Below are positions 1 through 6,162 of a DNA stretch of 6,685 nt, piece by piece. The position numbers and the translations under genes were made by a program. Position 1 is the stretch's first letter. Every line of letters starts with the position of its first letter. The stretch comes from Rhodospirillales bacterium (GTDB taxonomy: Bacteria > Pseudomonadota > Alphaproteobacteria > ATCC43930 > CGMCC-115725): assembly GCA_015654725.1 (NCBI GenBank), contig JAATGI010000069.1, forward strand, positions 1-6,685. The letters are read 5' to 3'. The notes under the pieces were generated by a model, which was not told the DNA's origin, searched no databases, and was given only the letters and a program-made list of their open reading frames with translations.

Positions 1-179
1 CGGGCGTCAGCAATGTCGATGAGATCAGCGGCGGCTCGCCCTATGGCGCTAGCATCGTCGCCGGCACCATGCAGAAACCCAAGGCGGTAAGCGCCAACGA
101 ACTCGACATCGCCAAATATCAAGGCAAGTTCGTGGCCGAGACCGCCGCGGCCTTGGCCAAGGGCCGCGCCGCCAAATAG
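1..179 (+). CDS. wrbA: NAD(P)H:quinone oxidoreductase WrbA, C-terminal part (5' end outside window)
   Basis: The open frame read from base 3 gives 58 codons ending in TAG at 177-179. The encoded tail contains DEISGGSPYGAS, then SANELDIAKYQGKFVAE. This matches the C-terminal signature of WrbA as I recall it from E. coli (DEVRGGTPYGA, then SQEELSIARYQGEYVA). WrbA is a tetrameric flavodoxin-like protein that binds FMN and carries out two-electron reduction of quinones with NAD(P)H in the cytoplasm, avoiding semiquinone radicals. The GG-S/T-PYGA segment is highly conserved in the family and lies near the flavin and quinone site. The protein ends a few residues after the family's usual end, in a short Ala/Lys-rich tail, so this is a true C-terminus. 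The stop is 15 bases before the pirin start, which suggests co-transcription. The FMN-binding N-terminus lies outside the window, so completeness cannot be judged. Confidence 0.9.
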   Translation, partial: GVSNVDEISGGSPYGASIVAGTMQKPKAVSANELDIAKYQGKFVAETAAALAKGRAAK

Positions 180-194
180 CGAAGGAGCAAGAGA

Positions 195-1046
195 ATGGAT
201 GGACCGAATCCGATTTACCGGCCGGTCGCGCGCCTGGTGCGCGGCGTTCCGGTCAGCGACGGCGCCGGCGTCAGGCTCAACCGCCTCATCGGCACGCCGC
301 AATTGGAGGACGTCGATCCGTTCCTGATGCTCGACGAGTTCCGCTCGGACGATGCCGCCGACTACATCGCGGGCTTTCCCGATCATCCGCATCGCGGCTT
401 CGAGACCGTGACCTATATGCTGGCGGGGCGCATGCGCCATGCCGACAATAGGGGCCATGAGGGCCGTCTCGACGCCGGTTCGGTGCAATGGATGACGGCG
501 GGGCGCGGCATCGTCCATTCGGAAATGCCGGAGCAGGAAAACGGCTTGATGTGGGGCTTCCAGCTCTGGGTCAATCTGCCGGGCAAGGACAAGATGACGA
601 CGCCGCGCTATCAGGAGATTCCGCCGGAGCAGATTCCGACCGCGGCGTTGCCGGGTGGCGTCACCGTGAAGGTAATAGCCGGCGCGATCGCCGGTGTGCG
701 CGGCCCGATCAATGGTATTGCCACCGATCCGACGATGTTCGATATCGCATTGCCGGCGAATGGCCGGTTTTCGGTGTCGTTGCCTAAAGGCCATTCGGTG
801 TTTCTCTATCCCTTCATTGGCGACGTTGAGGTCGGTGAACCGGCGACCAGATTGGCGCATGGCCACATCGCGCTTCTAGGCGAGGGCGGCGCGGTTGCGA
901 TCAAGGCGCCCCAGGGCGAGGCGCGGGTGCTGCTGGTCGCGGGCCGGCCCTTGGGCGAGCCGGTCGCCCGCTACGGCCCCTTCGTCATGAACACGCCACA
1001 GGAAATTCGTCAGGCGGTAACGGATTATCAGCTAGGGCGCTTTTAG
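195..1046 (+). CDS. Pirin family protein (bicupin, putative quercetinase or redox regulator)
   Basis: This 283-residue protein has the length and layout of bacterial pirins such as E. coli YhhW. The N-terminal cupin carries the pirin signature: DPFLMLDEF (41-49), then FPDHPHRGFETVTY (61-74), then GSVQWMTAGRGIVHSEMPE (95-113). The four metal ligands of the family are all present as His64, His66, His108 and Glu110, so a single Fe(II)-type site should form. Residues after about 130 form the second cupin, which has no recognisable metal site, as is usual in pirins. Some bacterial pirins oxidise quercetin and others bind partner proteins; the sequence cannot tell these apart. The ATG is well supported by GAAGGAG at 181-187, seven bases upstream. 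Close linkage behind wrbA suggests a shared role in quinone, flavonoid or oxidative-stress metabolism, which is an inference from context. There is no signal peptide, so a cytoplasmic location is expected. Confidence 0.93.
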   Translation: MDGPNPIYRPVARLVRGVPVSDGAGVRLNRLIGTPQLEDVDPFLMLDEFRSDDAADYIAGFPDHPHRGFETVTYMLAGRMRHADNRGHEGRLDAGSVQWMTAGRGIVHSEMPEQENGLMWGFQLWVNLPGKDKMTTPRYQEIPPEQIPTAALPGGVTVKVIAGAIAGVRGPINGIATDPTMFDIALPANGRFSVSLPKGHSVFLYPFIGDVEVGEPATRLAHGHIALLGEGGAVAIKAPQGEARVLLVAGRPLGEPVARYGPFVMNTPQEIRQAVTDYQLGRF

Positions 1047-1088
1047 AATCGCCGCCTCCGCCGTTGCAGGGGAGGAAAGGAAGGGGTC

Positions 1089-1451
1089 ATGCGCAGGGTA
1101 ATACCGCTGGTCTTGGCGCTGGCGCTGGGCGCCGCCGGCTGCGCGGGGCCGCCGCAATGGAGCAAACCGGGCGCGACCGACGCGCAGGCCGCCCACGATT
1201 TCTCCGCCTGCCGCCACCAGGCGCAGCGCGACATCGCCCGCGATGTCGATATCGACACCGACATCGCCGCCGGCCGCCGCGAGGATTGGCAAAAGTCCGG
1301 CACGCTCGACACTCACCGCGCCTCCGATCAGTCGAGCAACCAGAAGCTCAGCGGCGATTTGGTCAAGGCGTGCATGGAAGCGCGGGGCTATGCGCCGTCC
1401 GGCTCCGAGGCGGAAGCCAGCCCCCATTGGTGGAGCTTCTTGTCGTTCTGA
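1089..1451 (+). CDS. Small putative lipoprotein of unknown function
   Basis: I do not recognise a named family. The 120-residue product starts MRR followed by a hydrophobic stretch (residues 4-16) and a lipobox ending AAGC, giving a lipid-modified Cys18 after signal peptidase II cleavage. The residue after Cys18 is Ala rather than Asp, which by the E. coli rule favours sorting to the outer membrane. The mature part is about 100 residues, hydrophilic and charged. It has two further cysteines, in FSACRHQAQ (about residue 41) and KACMEARGY (near residue 115). A Cys-Met ... Arg-Gly-Tyr ending is common in small hypothetical proteobacterial lipoproteins, and the two cysteines could form a disulfide. 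The ATG is preceded by a purine-rich GGAAAGGAAGGGG run (1074-1086). It lies 42 bases after the pirin stop on the same strand, so it may be transcribed with it, and it faces panB. Function is unknown. Confidence 0.8.
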   Translation: MRRVIPLVLALALGAAGCAGPPQWSKPGATDAQAAHDFSACRHQAQRDIARDVDIDTDIAAGRREDWQKSGTLDTHRASDQSSNQKLSGDLVKACMEARGYAPSGSEAEASPHWWSFLSF

Positions 1452-1452
1452 G

Positions 1453-1521
1453 GTCGTCAGTTTTCAGTCGTCAGTTTCAAGAAACTGTCGACTGAAAACC
1501 TGTAACCGATAACCGAGAACT
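1453..1521. repeat. Heptad-unit intergenic repeat between convergent genes
   Basis: Starting two bases after the lipoprotein stop codon, the sequence can be cut into 7-base units. Positions 1453-1480 hold four units that alternate GTCGTCA and GTTTTCA (the fourth is slightly degenerate), which also makes an exact 11-base direct repeat at 1453-1463 and 1467-1477. Positions 1491-1518 hold four more units in the opposite orientation, of the general form ACYGAWA (ACTGAAA, ACCTGTA, ACCGATA, ACCGAGA). The block ends at the panB stop codon. Its composition, rich in A and T, differs sharply from the flanking genes. It resembles in style the short heptameric tandem repeats known from cyanobacterial genomes, but I cannot assign it to a named family. 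Confidence 0.75.
1460..1499. terminator. 19-bp near-perfect palindrome, possible bidirectional terminator
   Basis: Positions 1460-1478 and 1481-1499 are inverted copies that pair at 18 of 19 positions. The only mismatch is T1471 against T1488, and the apex is the two bases AA. It sits between the 3' ends of two convergent genes, where a two-way terminator is expected. It is not a classical intrinsic terminator, because no U-run follows the stem on either strand; the A/T-rich bases are in the base of the stem itself. It is built from the heptad units of the surrounding repeat, so it could equally be a repetitive palindromic element that happens to lie here. Confidence 0.5.
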
Positions 1522-2359
1522 ACTTCTTCCCCGCCCCGTAGGTATGCTCCGGCGCCGGGAAGCGGCGGCTTCGGACATCGTCGGCATAGGCCTCGACCGC
1601 GCGGGCGATTTGCGGCGCCAGCTCGGCATAGCGCTTGACGAAGCGCGGCTTGAAATCCGTAAACAGGCCGATGACGTCGTCGGTCACCAGAATCTGGCCG
1701 TCGCAATGCGACGAGGCGCCGATGCCGATGGTCGGAATCTCGACCGCGTCGGTAACCGCGCGCGCCAGGCTCTCGGTCACGCCCTCGACCACCAGGGCGA
1801 AGGCGCCGGCCGCGGCCACCGCGCGCGCATCGGCCAAAATCCGCGCCTGATCCTGCTCGCTGCGTCCCTGGGCGCGAAAGCCGCCCATGGTGTTGGCCGA
1901 TTGCGGCTGCAGCCCGATATGGCCGAGCACCGGCACGCCGCGCTCGACGAGAAAGCGGACGGTTTCCGCCATCGTCTCGCCGCCCTCGATCTTGACCCCG
2001 GCGACGCCCGCCTCGGCGAGCGCCCGGGCCGCGCTGCGAAAGGCCTGTCGCGGCGATTCCTGATAGGTGCCGAACGGCAGGTCGAGAATGACGCAAGCAT
2101 GTTTTGCGCCGCGCACCACCGCCTCGCCGTGGCGCAGCATCATCTCCAAGGTCACGGGGACGGTGGTCTCGAAGCCGTAGACCACCATGCCGAGCGAATC
2201 GCCGACCAGAATCAAATCCGCTACCGGATCGATAATCCGCGCCATCGGGGTCGCGTAAGCGGTAAGGCACACGATCGGCGTGGCGCCCTTGCGGGTGCGT
2301 AAATCGGCGGGACTTAGCTTGGTCTTGGCGGCCGAAACCGGCTCGCTGGTATCCGGCAT
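1520..2359 (-). CDS. panB: 3-methyl-2-oxobutanoate hydroxymethyltransferase (ketopantoate synthase)
   Basis: PanB transfers a hydroxymethyl group from 5,10-methylene-tetrahydrofolate to 2-oxoisovalerate to give ketopantoate, the first committed step of pantothenate and coenzyme A synthesis, in the cytoplasm. The 279-residue protein covers the whole TIM-barrel family. It shows LVGDSLGMVVYG (51-62), LDLPFGTYQ (92-100), GVKIEGG (121-127), GHIGLQPQS (146-154), VVEGV (190-194) and IPTIGIGA (208-215). By family alignment the Mg ligands are Asp54, Asp93 and Glu125 and the catalytic acid is Glu192, all present, so an active enzyme is expected. The N-terminal extension before RKGATPIVCLTAY is about 20 residues, usual for alphaproteobacterial PanB. 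The ATG has only a weak ribosome site (GGGAT about six bases upstream). Unlike the common panB-panC pair, no panC follows: the next gene downstream is the convergent lipoprotein gene. Transcription must start in the AT-rich divergent gap or just below it. Confidence 0.97.
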   Translation of the reverse strand: MPDTSEPVSAAKTKLSPADLRTRKGATPIVCLTAYATPMARIIDPVADLILVGDSLGMVVYGFETTVPVTLEMMLRHGEAVVRGAKHACVILDLPFGTYQESPRQAFRSAARALAEAGVAGVKIEGGETMAETVRFLVERGVPVLGHIGLQPQSANTMGGFRAQGRSEQDQARILADARAVAAAGAFALVVEGVTESLARAVTDAVEIPTIGIGASSHCDGQILVTDDVIGLFTDFKPRFVKRYAELAPQIARAVEAYADDVRSRRFPAPEHTYGAGKK

Positions 2360-2548
2360 GGGCTATCCCAGGGACAAGGCGGCGACAAGCTGCGCCGAGA
2401 CGAAGGCGCGGTCAAGCCAACCCCCCACGGATTACAATCGCAAATTGATTTATATATTTATTAATTCCTCTTAAAGTAGCGTTTGTGGACTCAATTCGGC
2501 CCGCCGCCGCAGCCTGGGGCGGAGTCAGACAGAGTAGGGAGTTATGGC
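2360..2548. promoter_or_regulatory. Divergent intergenic region between panB and the kinase cassette, with AT-rich island
   Basis: This 189-base gap separates panB (minus) from the kinase genes (plus) and must carry promoters for both. Most of it is GC-rich like the genes, but 2431-2475 is almost entirely A/T. Within it, 2443-2466 is an imperfect 24-base dyad: AATT at both ends, a central ATATAT, and 18 of 24 positions matching its own reverse complement. TTGATT at 2445-2450 resembles a sigma-70 type -35 element, but the base run 17 bases later (CTCTTA) is a poor -10. TATATT at 2453-2458 is -10-like without a good -35. I therefore give the island as the likely promoter and operator zone without naming exact boxes. 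I see no convincing small gene here. Confidence 0.45.
2536..2541 (+). promoter_or_regulatory. Ribosome binding site that fixes the hybrid kinase start
   Basis: AGGGAG lies seven bases before the ATG at 2549, an ideal spacing. It decides for that start over the longer in-frame extension beginning with TTG at 2483, which has no ribosome site and would add 22 residues without family support. The ATG at 2544 nearby is in another frame. Confidence 0.75.
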
Positions 2549-4510
2549 ATGGGAGTCCTTCGGCTGCTGGTGATCGAGGACGCGCCGGACGACGCGGATT
2601 TGTTGGCGCTCGAGCTGCAGCGCGCCGGGTACGAAGTCGATATGCGCCGGGTCACCGACCTCGACGGCATGGTCGAGGCATTCGATGAGCGCGACTGGGA
2701 TCTGGTGGTCTCGGACCATTCCATGCCCGGCATGACCTCGTTCGACGCGCTCGATATTTTGCGCCAGCGCGACCTCGATCTTCCCTTCATTATTTTTTCC
2801 GGCGGCATCGGCGAGGAAGAAGCGGTGCGGGCGATGCGCGCCGGCGCCAAGGATTACGTGATGAAGGGCAATATCGCGCGCCTGATTCCCGCGGTGGCGC
2901 GCGAGTTGAAGCAGGCCGAGGCGCGGCGCGAGCGCAAGCGCGCCGAAGCGACGCTGCGCGAGCTTCAGCAGATGCGCGAGTTCGCGCTTGAATCGGCACG
3001 CATGGGGGAATGGGAAATCGACATCGCGACGCGCAAATTCCGTCCGATGCTGCGCCATCTTCGCTTGTTCGGCCTCGCCGTTCCGCCCACCCCCTGGGAC
3101 TATGGCCAAGCGCTGGCGCGGATTTTCGTCGAGGACCGGCCGCGGGTCGAGGACGCGTTCGGGCGCGCCTTCGCCAACGCCGACGAACTCGATATCGAGT
3201 TTCGCGTGGTTTGGCCGGACCTCTCGGTGCATTGGCTATGGACGCGCGCGCGCCGTTTCGAGCCCGAGGGTCAACCCGCCAAGCTCGCCGGCATCATCGC
3301 CGATATCAGCCAGCGCAAGGAAACCGAGGCGCAGCTGCAACAGTCCCTCAAGATGGAGGCGCTGGGCCAACTCACCGGCGGCATCGCCCATGATTTCAAC
3401 AATCTGCTCACCGTCATTCTCGGCAATAGCGGGCTGTTGCGCGAGGAACTGCCGCCCGATGGCGAGCCGCGCGAACTCGCCGACAGCATTCATGACGCCG
3501 GCCGCAGCGGCGCCGAATTGACGCGTCGGCTTCTGGCCTTCGCGCGCCAGCAGCCGCTCCAGGCGCAGCGGATCGATCTCGCCGCCCGGCTCCGGGATGC
3601 CGGTGCCTTGCTGCGCCAGCCGCTCGGGCCGGACATCGCGCTCGAATTCGATTTGGCGCCCGAGCTGCCCCAAGTCGCGGTCGATCCGACCCAGCTCGAA
3701 ACCGCGCTGCTCAATCTCGTCATCAACGCCCGCGACGCGATGCCCGAGGGCGGCGCCGTCTCGATTTCGGCGCGCCGCGCGGCGCCCGCCGGGCGGAGCG
3801 GCGATTTCATCCTGCTCGCCGTCGCCGATACCGGCACCGGCATGCCGCCCGAGGTGGCGGCCCGAGCGATGGAGCCGTTTTTCACCACCAAGGAGGTCGG
3901 CAAGGGAACCGGGCTCGGTCTCAGCATGGTCTATGGTTTCGCGAATCAGTCCGGCGGCGAACTCGCGATCGACACCGCGCCGGGCCGCGGCACCACGATC
4001 AAGCTCTATCTGCCGGGCGTGAGCGGCGAGAAAAGCGTGACGCCGGCGGCGCCGCGGCCTCGCGTCAATCGGATGCAGCGCCGCACCGACATTCTCGTCG
4101 TCGACGACGATCGCGCGGTGCGCGGCTTTCTGGTCTCGGTGTGCCGCTCGCTCGGCCATCGCGTCGCCGCCGCCGCCGACGGCGTCGAGGCGCTTGCCGC
4201 TCTGGCGGCCACGCCGCAGATCGAACTCTTGTTGAGCGATGTCGCCATGCCCAATGGCATGAGTGGCTATGAGTTGGCGCGCGAAGCGCGGCGGCGCCGG
4301 CCCGATCTGAAAATCCTGCTGACGTCGGGATTTCCGGCGCGTGAAGTGCGCCAGCGCGGCGCGCTCGATCCCGATATCCGCATCCTGCAAAAGCCCTATG
4401 ACGGCGACGAACTGGCCGCCGCGATCGCTCAGACGCTGTCCGACGCCCACGCCGACGCGGTCGCGCGCCGCGCCGGCGCGGCGCCGCAGCCAAATTCTCT
4501 TGGTCGGTGA
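2549..4510 (+). CDS. Hybrid histidine kinase REC-PAS-HisKA-HATPase-REC
   Basis: The predicted product is a soluble 653-residue kinase with two receiver domains. The first receiver (about 4-120) has the acidic pair Glu10/Asp11, phospho-acceptor Asp56 in VVSDHSMPGM, Ser84 and Lys106. A charged helical linker (120-142) leads to a PAS domain (about 143-257), ending in the PAC-like GIIADISQRKETE. The kinase core has phospho-acceptor His281 in GGIAHDFNNLL. Its ATP-binding domain shows the N box NLVINARDAMP (389-399), G1 box ADTGTGM (426-432), F box EPFFTTK and G2 box GKGTGLGLSMVYGF. The second receiver (about 513-632) has Asp519/Asp520, acceptor Asp564 in LLSDVAMPNG, Thr592 and Lys615-Pro616. All catalytic residues are present. 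No transmembrane segment is seen, so it is probably cytosolic and takes input by phosphorylation of the first receiver and by the PAS domain, whose ligand is unknown. The last nine codons run, in another frame, through a diverged copy of the second receiver's own start. It is the first gene of a three-gene signalling cassette. Confidence 0.92.
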   Translation: MGVLRLLVIEDAPDDADLLALELQRAGYEVDMRRVTDLDGMVEAFDERDWDLVVSDHSMPGMTSFDALDILRQRDLDLPFIIFSGGIGEEEAVRAMRAGAKDYVMKGNIARLIPAVARELKQAEARRERKRAEATLRELQQMREFALESARMGEWEIDIATRKFRPMLRHLRLFGLAVPPTPWDYGQALARIFVEDRPRVEDAFGRAFANADELDIEFRVVWPDLSVHWLWTRARRFEPEGQPAKLAGIIADISQRKETEAQLQQSLKMEALGQLTGGIAHDFNNLLTVILGNSGLLREELPPDGEPRELADSIHDAGRSGAELTRRLLAFARQQPLQAQRIDLAARLRDAGALLRQPLGPDIALEFDLAPELPQVAVDPTQLETALLNLVINARDAMPEGGAVSISARRAAPAGRSGDFILLAVADTGTGMPPEVAARAMEPFFTTKEVGKGTGLGLSMVYGFANQSGGELAIDTAPGRGTTIKLYLPGVSGEKSVTPAAPRPRVNRMQRRTDILVVDDDRAVRGFLVSVCRSLGHRVAAAADGVEALAALAATPQIELLLSDVAMPNGMSGYELAREARRRRPDLKILLTSGFPAREVRQRGALDPDIRILQKPYDGDELAAAIAQTLSDAHADAVARRAGAAPQPNSLGR

Positions 4511-4544
4511 CGACCGCGCGGTGCCAGGCTTCCCCGCCTCGGTG
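4482..4544 (+). repeat. Diverged partial copy of the receiver-domain start found at 4079-4141
   Basis: Aligned without gaps at an offset of 403 bases, 49 of 63 positions are identical to 4079-4141, which encodes the first strand and helix of the hybrid kinase's second receiver. Read in the frame of the downstream kinase it gives ILLVGDDRAVPGFPASV against ILVVDDDRAVRGFLVSV, 12 of 17 residues identical, preceded by a similar Arg-rich stretch. A weaker resemblance, needing small gaps, may run on to about 4590. The copy overlaps the last 29 bases of the hybrid kinase gene in a different frame. One of the receiver's acidic-pocket residues has become Gly, and prolines interrupt the helix. No phospho-acceptor region follows, so it cannot be a working receiver. 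It is best explained as the remnant of a duplicated receiver domain. Confidence 0.7.
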
Positions 4545-6146
4545 CCGCCAAATCGGCGCGTCAGGGCGTCCCGGCCCGACGCCGTCGCGATCGATCCGAC
4601 GCGTCTGTTGATCGTCGTCGTCATGGCCGTCGGCACGCTGGTCGTCGTCGCGGCCTTGCTGCCGGGTTCGCGGGATGCGGTCGATCGCGTGCTCGGCCGG
4701 CCGGTCGATATGGGCGCCATGCTGTTGCTGACGGGCAGCGTTCTGTTCCTCGACCGACGCGCGCGGGGCCGACGCGGCGCGATGGCGGCGGCGACCGTCA
4801 TGGCGCTCGCGGTGCTGGGGTTGGGCGCCTTGGCCCTGACCGGGCCGGTGATCGGCGACGACATCTCGATCGGCCGATATCTGATCGACCTTGACGGCGG
4901 GCGTGCCTTCCGGGGCGTGCCGCGCTCCTTCGCCGGCGGGGTCAGCTTGCTGGCGGTCGCGGCCGCGCTGTTGGCGCTGATCGCGGAGCGCGTGCGGGCG
5001 GCCCAGATGCTGGCGCTCCTGGTGCTCGTCATCGCCATGGTGGGGCTGCTGCACAACGCCTATTACGAAGAAAACCAGGGCATCGGCATCACGCCTTACG
5101 TCAATATGCGAAGCACCTCGGCGGCGGTGTTCGCCATTGCCGCGCTCGGGATTCTGGCGGCGCGCCAGCGCCAGGCGATCGTCGGCATCCTGTTCGGCGA
5201 AAACGCCGGGACCGAGGTGGCGCGGCGGCTCGTTCCCATCGTCATCGTCGTGCCGTTGGCGTTGGGCTGGCTGCGCTATATCGGCCAATCCTTCGGCCTG
5301 TTCGACGTGGCGTTCGCGGCCGCCTTGTTTCCGGTCGCGAATATGACCGTGATGCTGGCGGTGATCTGGCGCGTCTCGGCGATCCTCAATCGCGTCGGCC
5401 AAGAACGCCGGCAGGCGCGATTGGCGCTCGAAAGCGGCAATGCCGAGCTGGCACGGTCGGCCGAGGAGCTTCGCCTCGCCAATGCCGAGCTCGAAGCCTT
5501 CGCCTATACCGTGGCCCACGATCTGCGCGCGCCGCTTCGCGCGATCGACGGCTTCTCTCGCGTGCTGATGGAGGATCATGCCGGCACGCTCGAAGCCGAG
5601 GCGGCGCGGCTCCTGGGCGTGGTGCGGCGGAACACCGTCCGCATGGGCAATCTGATGGACGATCTGCTCGCCTTCTCGCGCCTGTCGCGGCGGCCCATCA
5701 ATAAGCGGGCGGTGGCGCCGGCGGCGATCGTGACGCGCGTTCTCGATGACGGCGCGCGCGAGCGCGAGGGCCGGGATCTCGAGATCGCCATCGGCGATCT
5801 GCCGGAATGCCAGGCCGATTTCGCCCTGCTGACGCAGGTTTACGCCAACCTGATCGGCAACGCCGTCAAATACTCCAGCAAGAAAGCGGCGGCGCGCATC
5901 GACATCGGCAGCAGACAGGAAGCGGGCAAGACGGTTTATTTTGTCGCCGATAACGGCGCCGGTTTCGACATGGCTCATGCCGCGAAACTGTTCGGCGTGT
6001 TTCAGCGGCTGCATCGCGCGGATGAATATGACGGCACCGGCGTCGGCCTCGCCATCGTGCAGCGCATCCTGCATCGCCACGGCGGCGCGATCTGGGCCGA
6101 GGCGCGCGTCGGCGAGGGCGCGACCTTCTTTTTTACCCTGGGCTGA
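4521..6146 (+). CDS. Eight-helix membrane sensor histidine kinase, phytochrome-like kinase core
   Basis: With the chosen GTG start the product is 541 residues. About eight hydrophobic segments are visible near 28-48, 65-78, 87-107, 138-156, 161-178, 199-214, 238-254 and 262-285. The stretch ARRLVPIVIVVPLALGW, then LRYIGQSFGLFDVAFAAAL, resembles from memory a membrane sensor module seen in many bacterial kinases; its ligand is not known to me. A short coiled coil (about 290-325) connects to HisKA with phospho-acceptor His333 in TVAHDLRAPLRAIDGF. The ATPase domain follows with the N box YANLIGNAVKYSS (Asn443, Asn447), ADNGAGFD (Asp477) and DGTGVGLAIVQRILHRHGG. This core is the type found in Cph1-like phytochromes and pairs typically with Rcp1-like receivers, one of which follows 16 bases later. 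The start is uncertain. TTG 4500, GTG 4521 and GTG 4542 are possible, while ATG 4623 would cut into the first helix. GTG 4521 is favoured because GGTGA at 4506-4510, overlapping the previous stop, may allow coupled re-initiation. The N-terminal residues derive from a decayed receiver copy. Confidence 0.88.
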   Translation: MPGFPASVPPNRRVRASRPDAVAIDPTRLLIVVVMAVGTLVVVAALLPGSRDAVDRVLGRPVDMGAMLLLTGSVLFLDRRARGRRGAMAAATVMALAVLGLGALALTGPVIGDDISIGRYLIDLDGGRAFRGVPRSFAGGVSLLAVAAALLALIAERVRAAQMLALLVLVIAMVGLLHNAYYEENQGIGITPYVNMRSTSAAVFAIAALGILAARQRQAIVGILFGENAGTEVARRLVPIVIVVPLALGWLRYIGQSFGLFDVAFAAALFPVANMTVMLAVIWRVSAILNRVGQERRQARLALESGNAELARSAEELRLANAELEAFAYTVAHDLRAPLRAIDGFSRVLMEDHAGTLEAEAARLLGVVRRNTVRMGNLMDDLLAFSRLSRRPINKRAVAPAAIVTRVLDDGAREREGRDLEIAIGDLPECQADFALLTQVYANLIGNAVKYSSKKAAARIDIGSRQEAGKTVYFVADNGAGFDMAHAAKLFGVFQRLHRADEYDGTGVGLAIVQRILHRHGGAIWAEARVGEGATFFFTLG

Positions 6147-6150
6147 CCGG

Positions 6151-6158
6151 AAGGAGGG
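6151..6158 (+). promoter_or_regulatory. Strong ribosome binding site for the receiver gene
   Basis: AAGGAGGG, close to a perfect Shine-Dalgarno sequence, lies four bases before the ATG at 6163. It is far better than the site of the upstream kinase gene, so the receiver is probably made in excess over its membrane kinase. It also decides for this start over the upstream in-frame ATG codons that lie inside the kinase gene. Confidence 0.75.
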
Positions 6159-6162
6159 CGAG

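Noticed and set aside
1464..2270. Minus-strand open frame of 268 codons overlapping panB
   Set aside because: It is panB read in another frame. The product is Gly/Arg-rich without motifs, whereas the panB frame has all catalytic residues.
2483..2548. 22-residue N-terminal extension of the hybrid kinase from a TTG codon
   Set aside because: There is no ribosome site before the TTG, and the extension is Pro/Gly-rich without family support. The ATG at 2549 has a well-spaced AGGGAG and begins directly at the receiver domain.
3236..5056. Minus-strand open frame of 606 codons across the hybrid kinase
   Set aside because: Same reasoning: it lies opposite well-supported kinase domains, lacks motifs and has skewed composition.
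5941..6162. 74-residue upstream extension of the Rcp1-like receiver
   Set aside because: It lies inside the membrane kinase gene in another frame and has low-complexity composition. The ATG at 6163 has a strong ribosome site and gives the normal family length.
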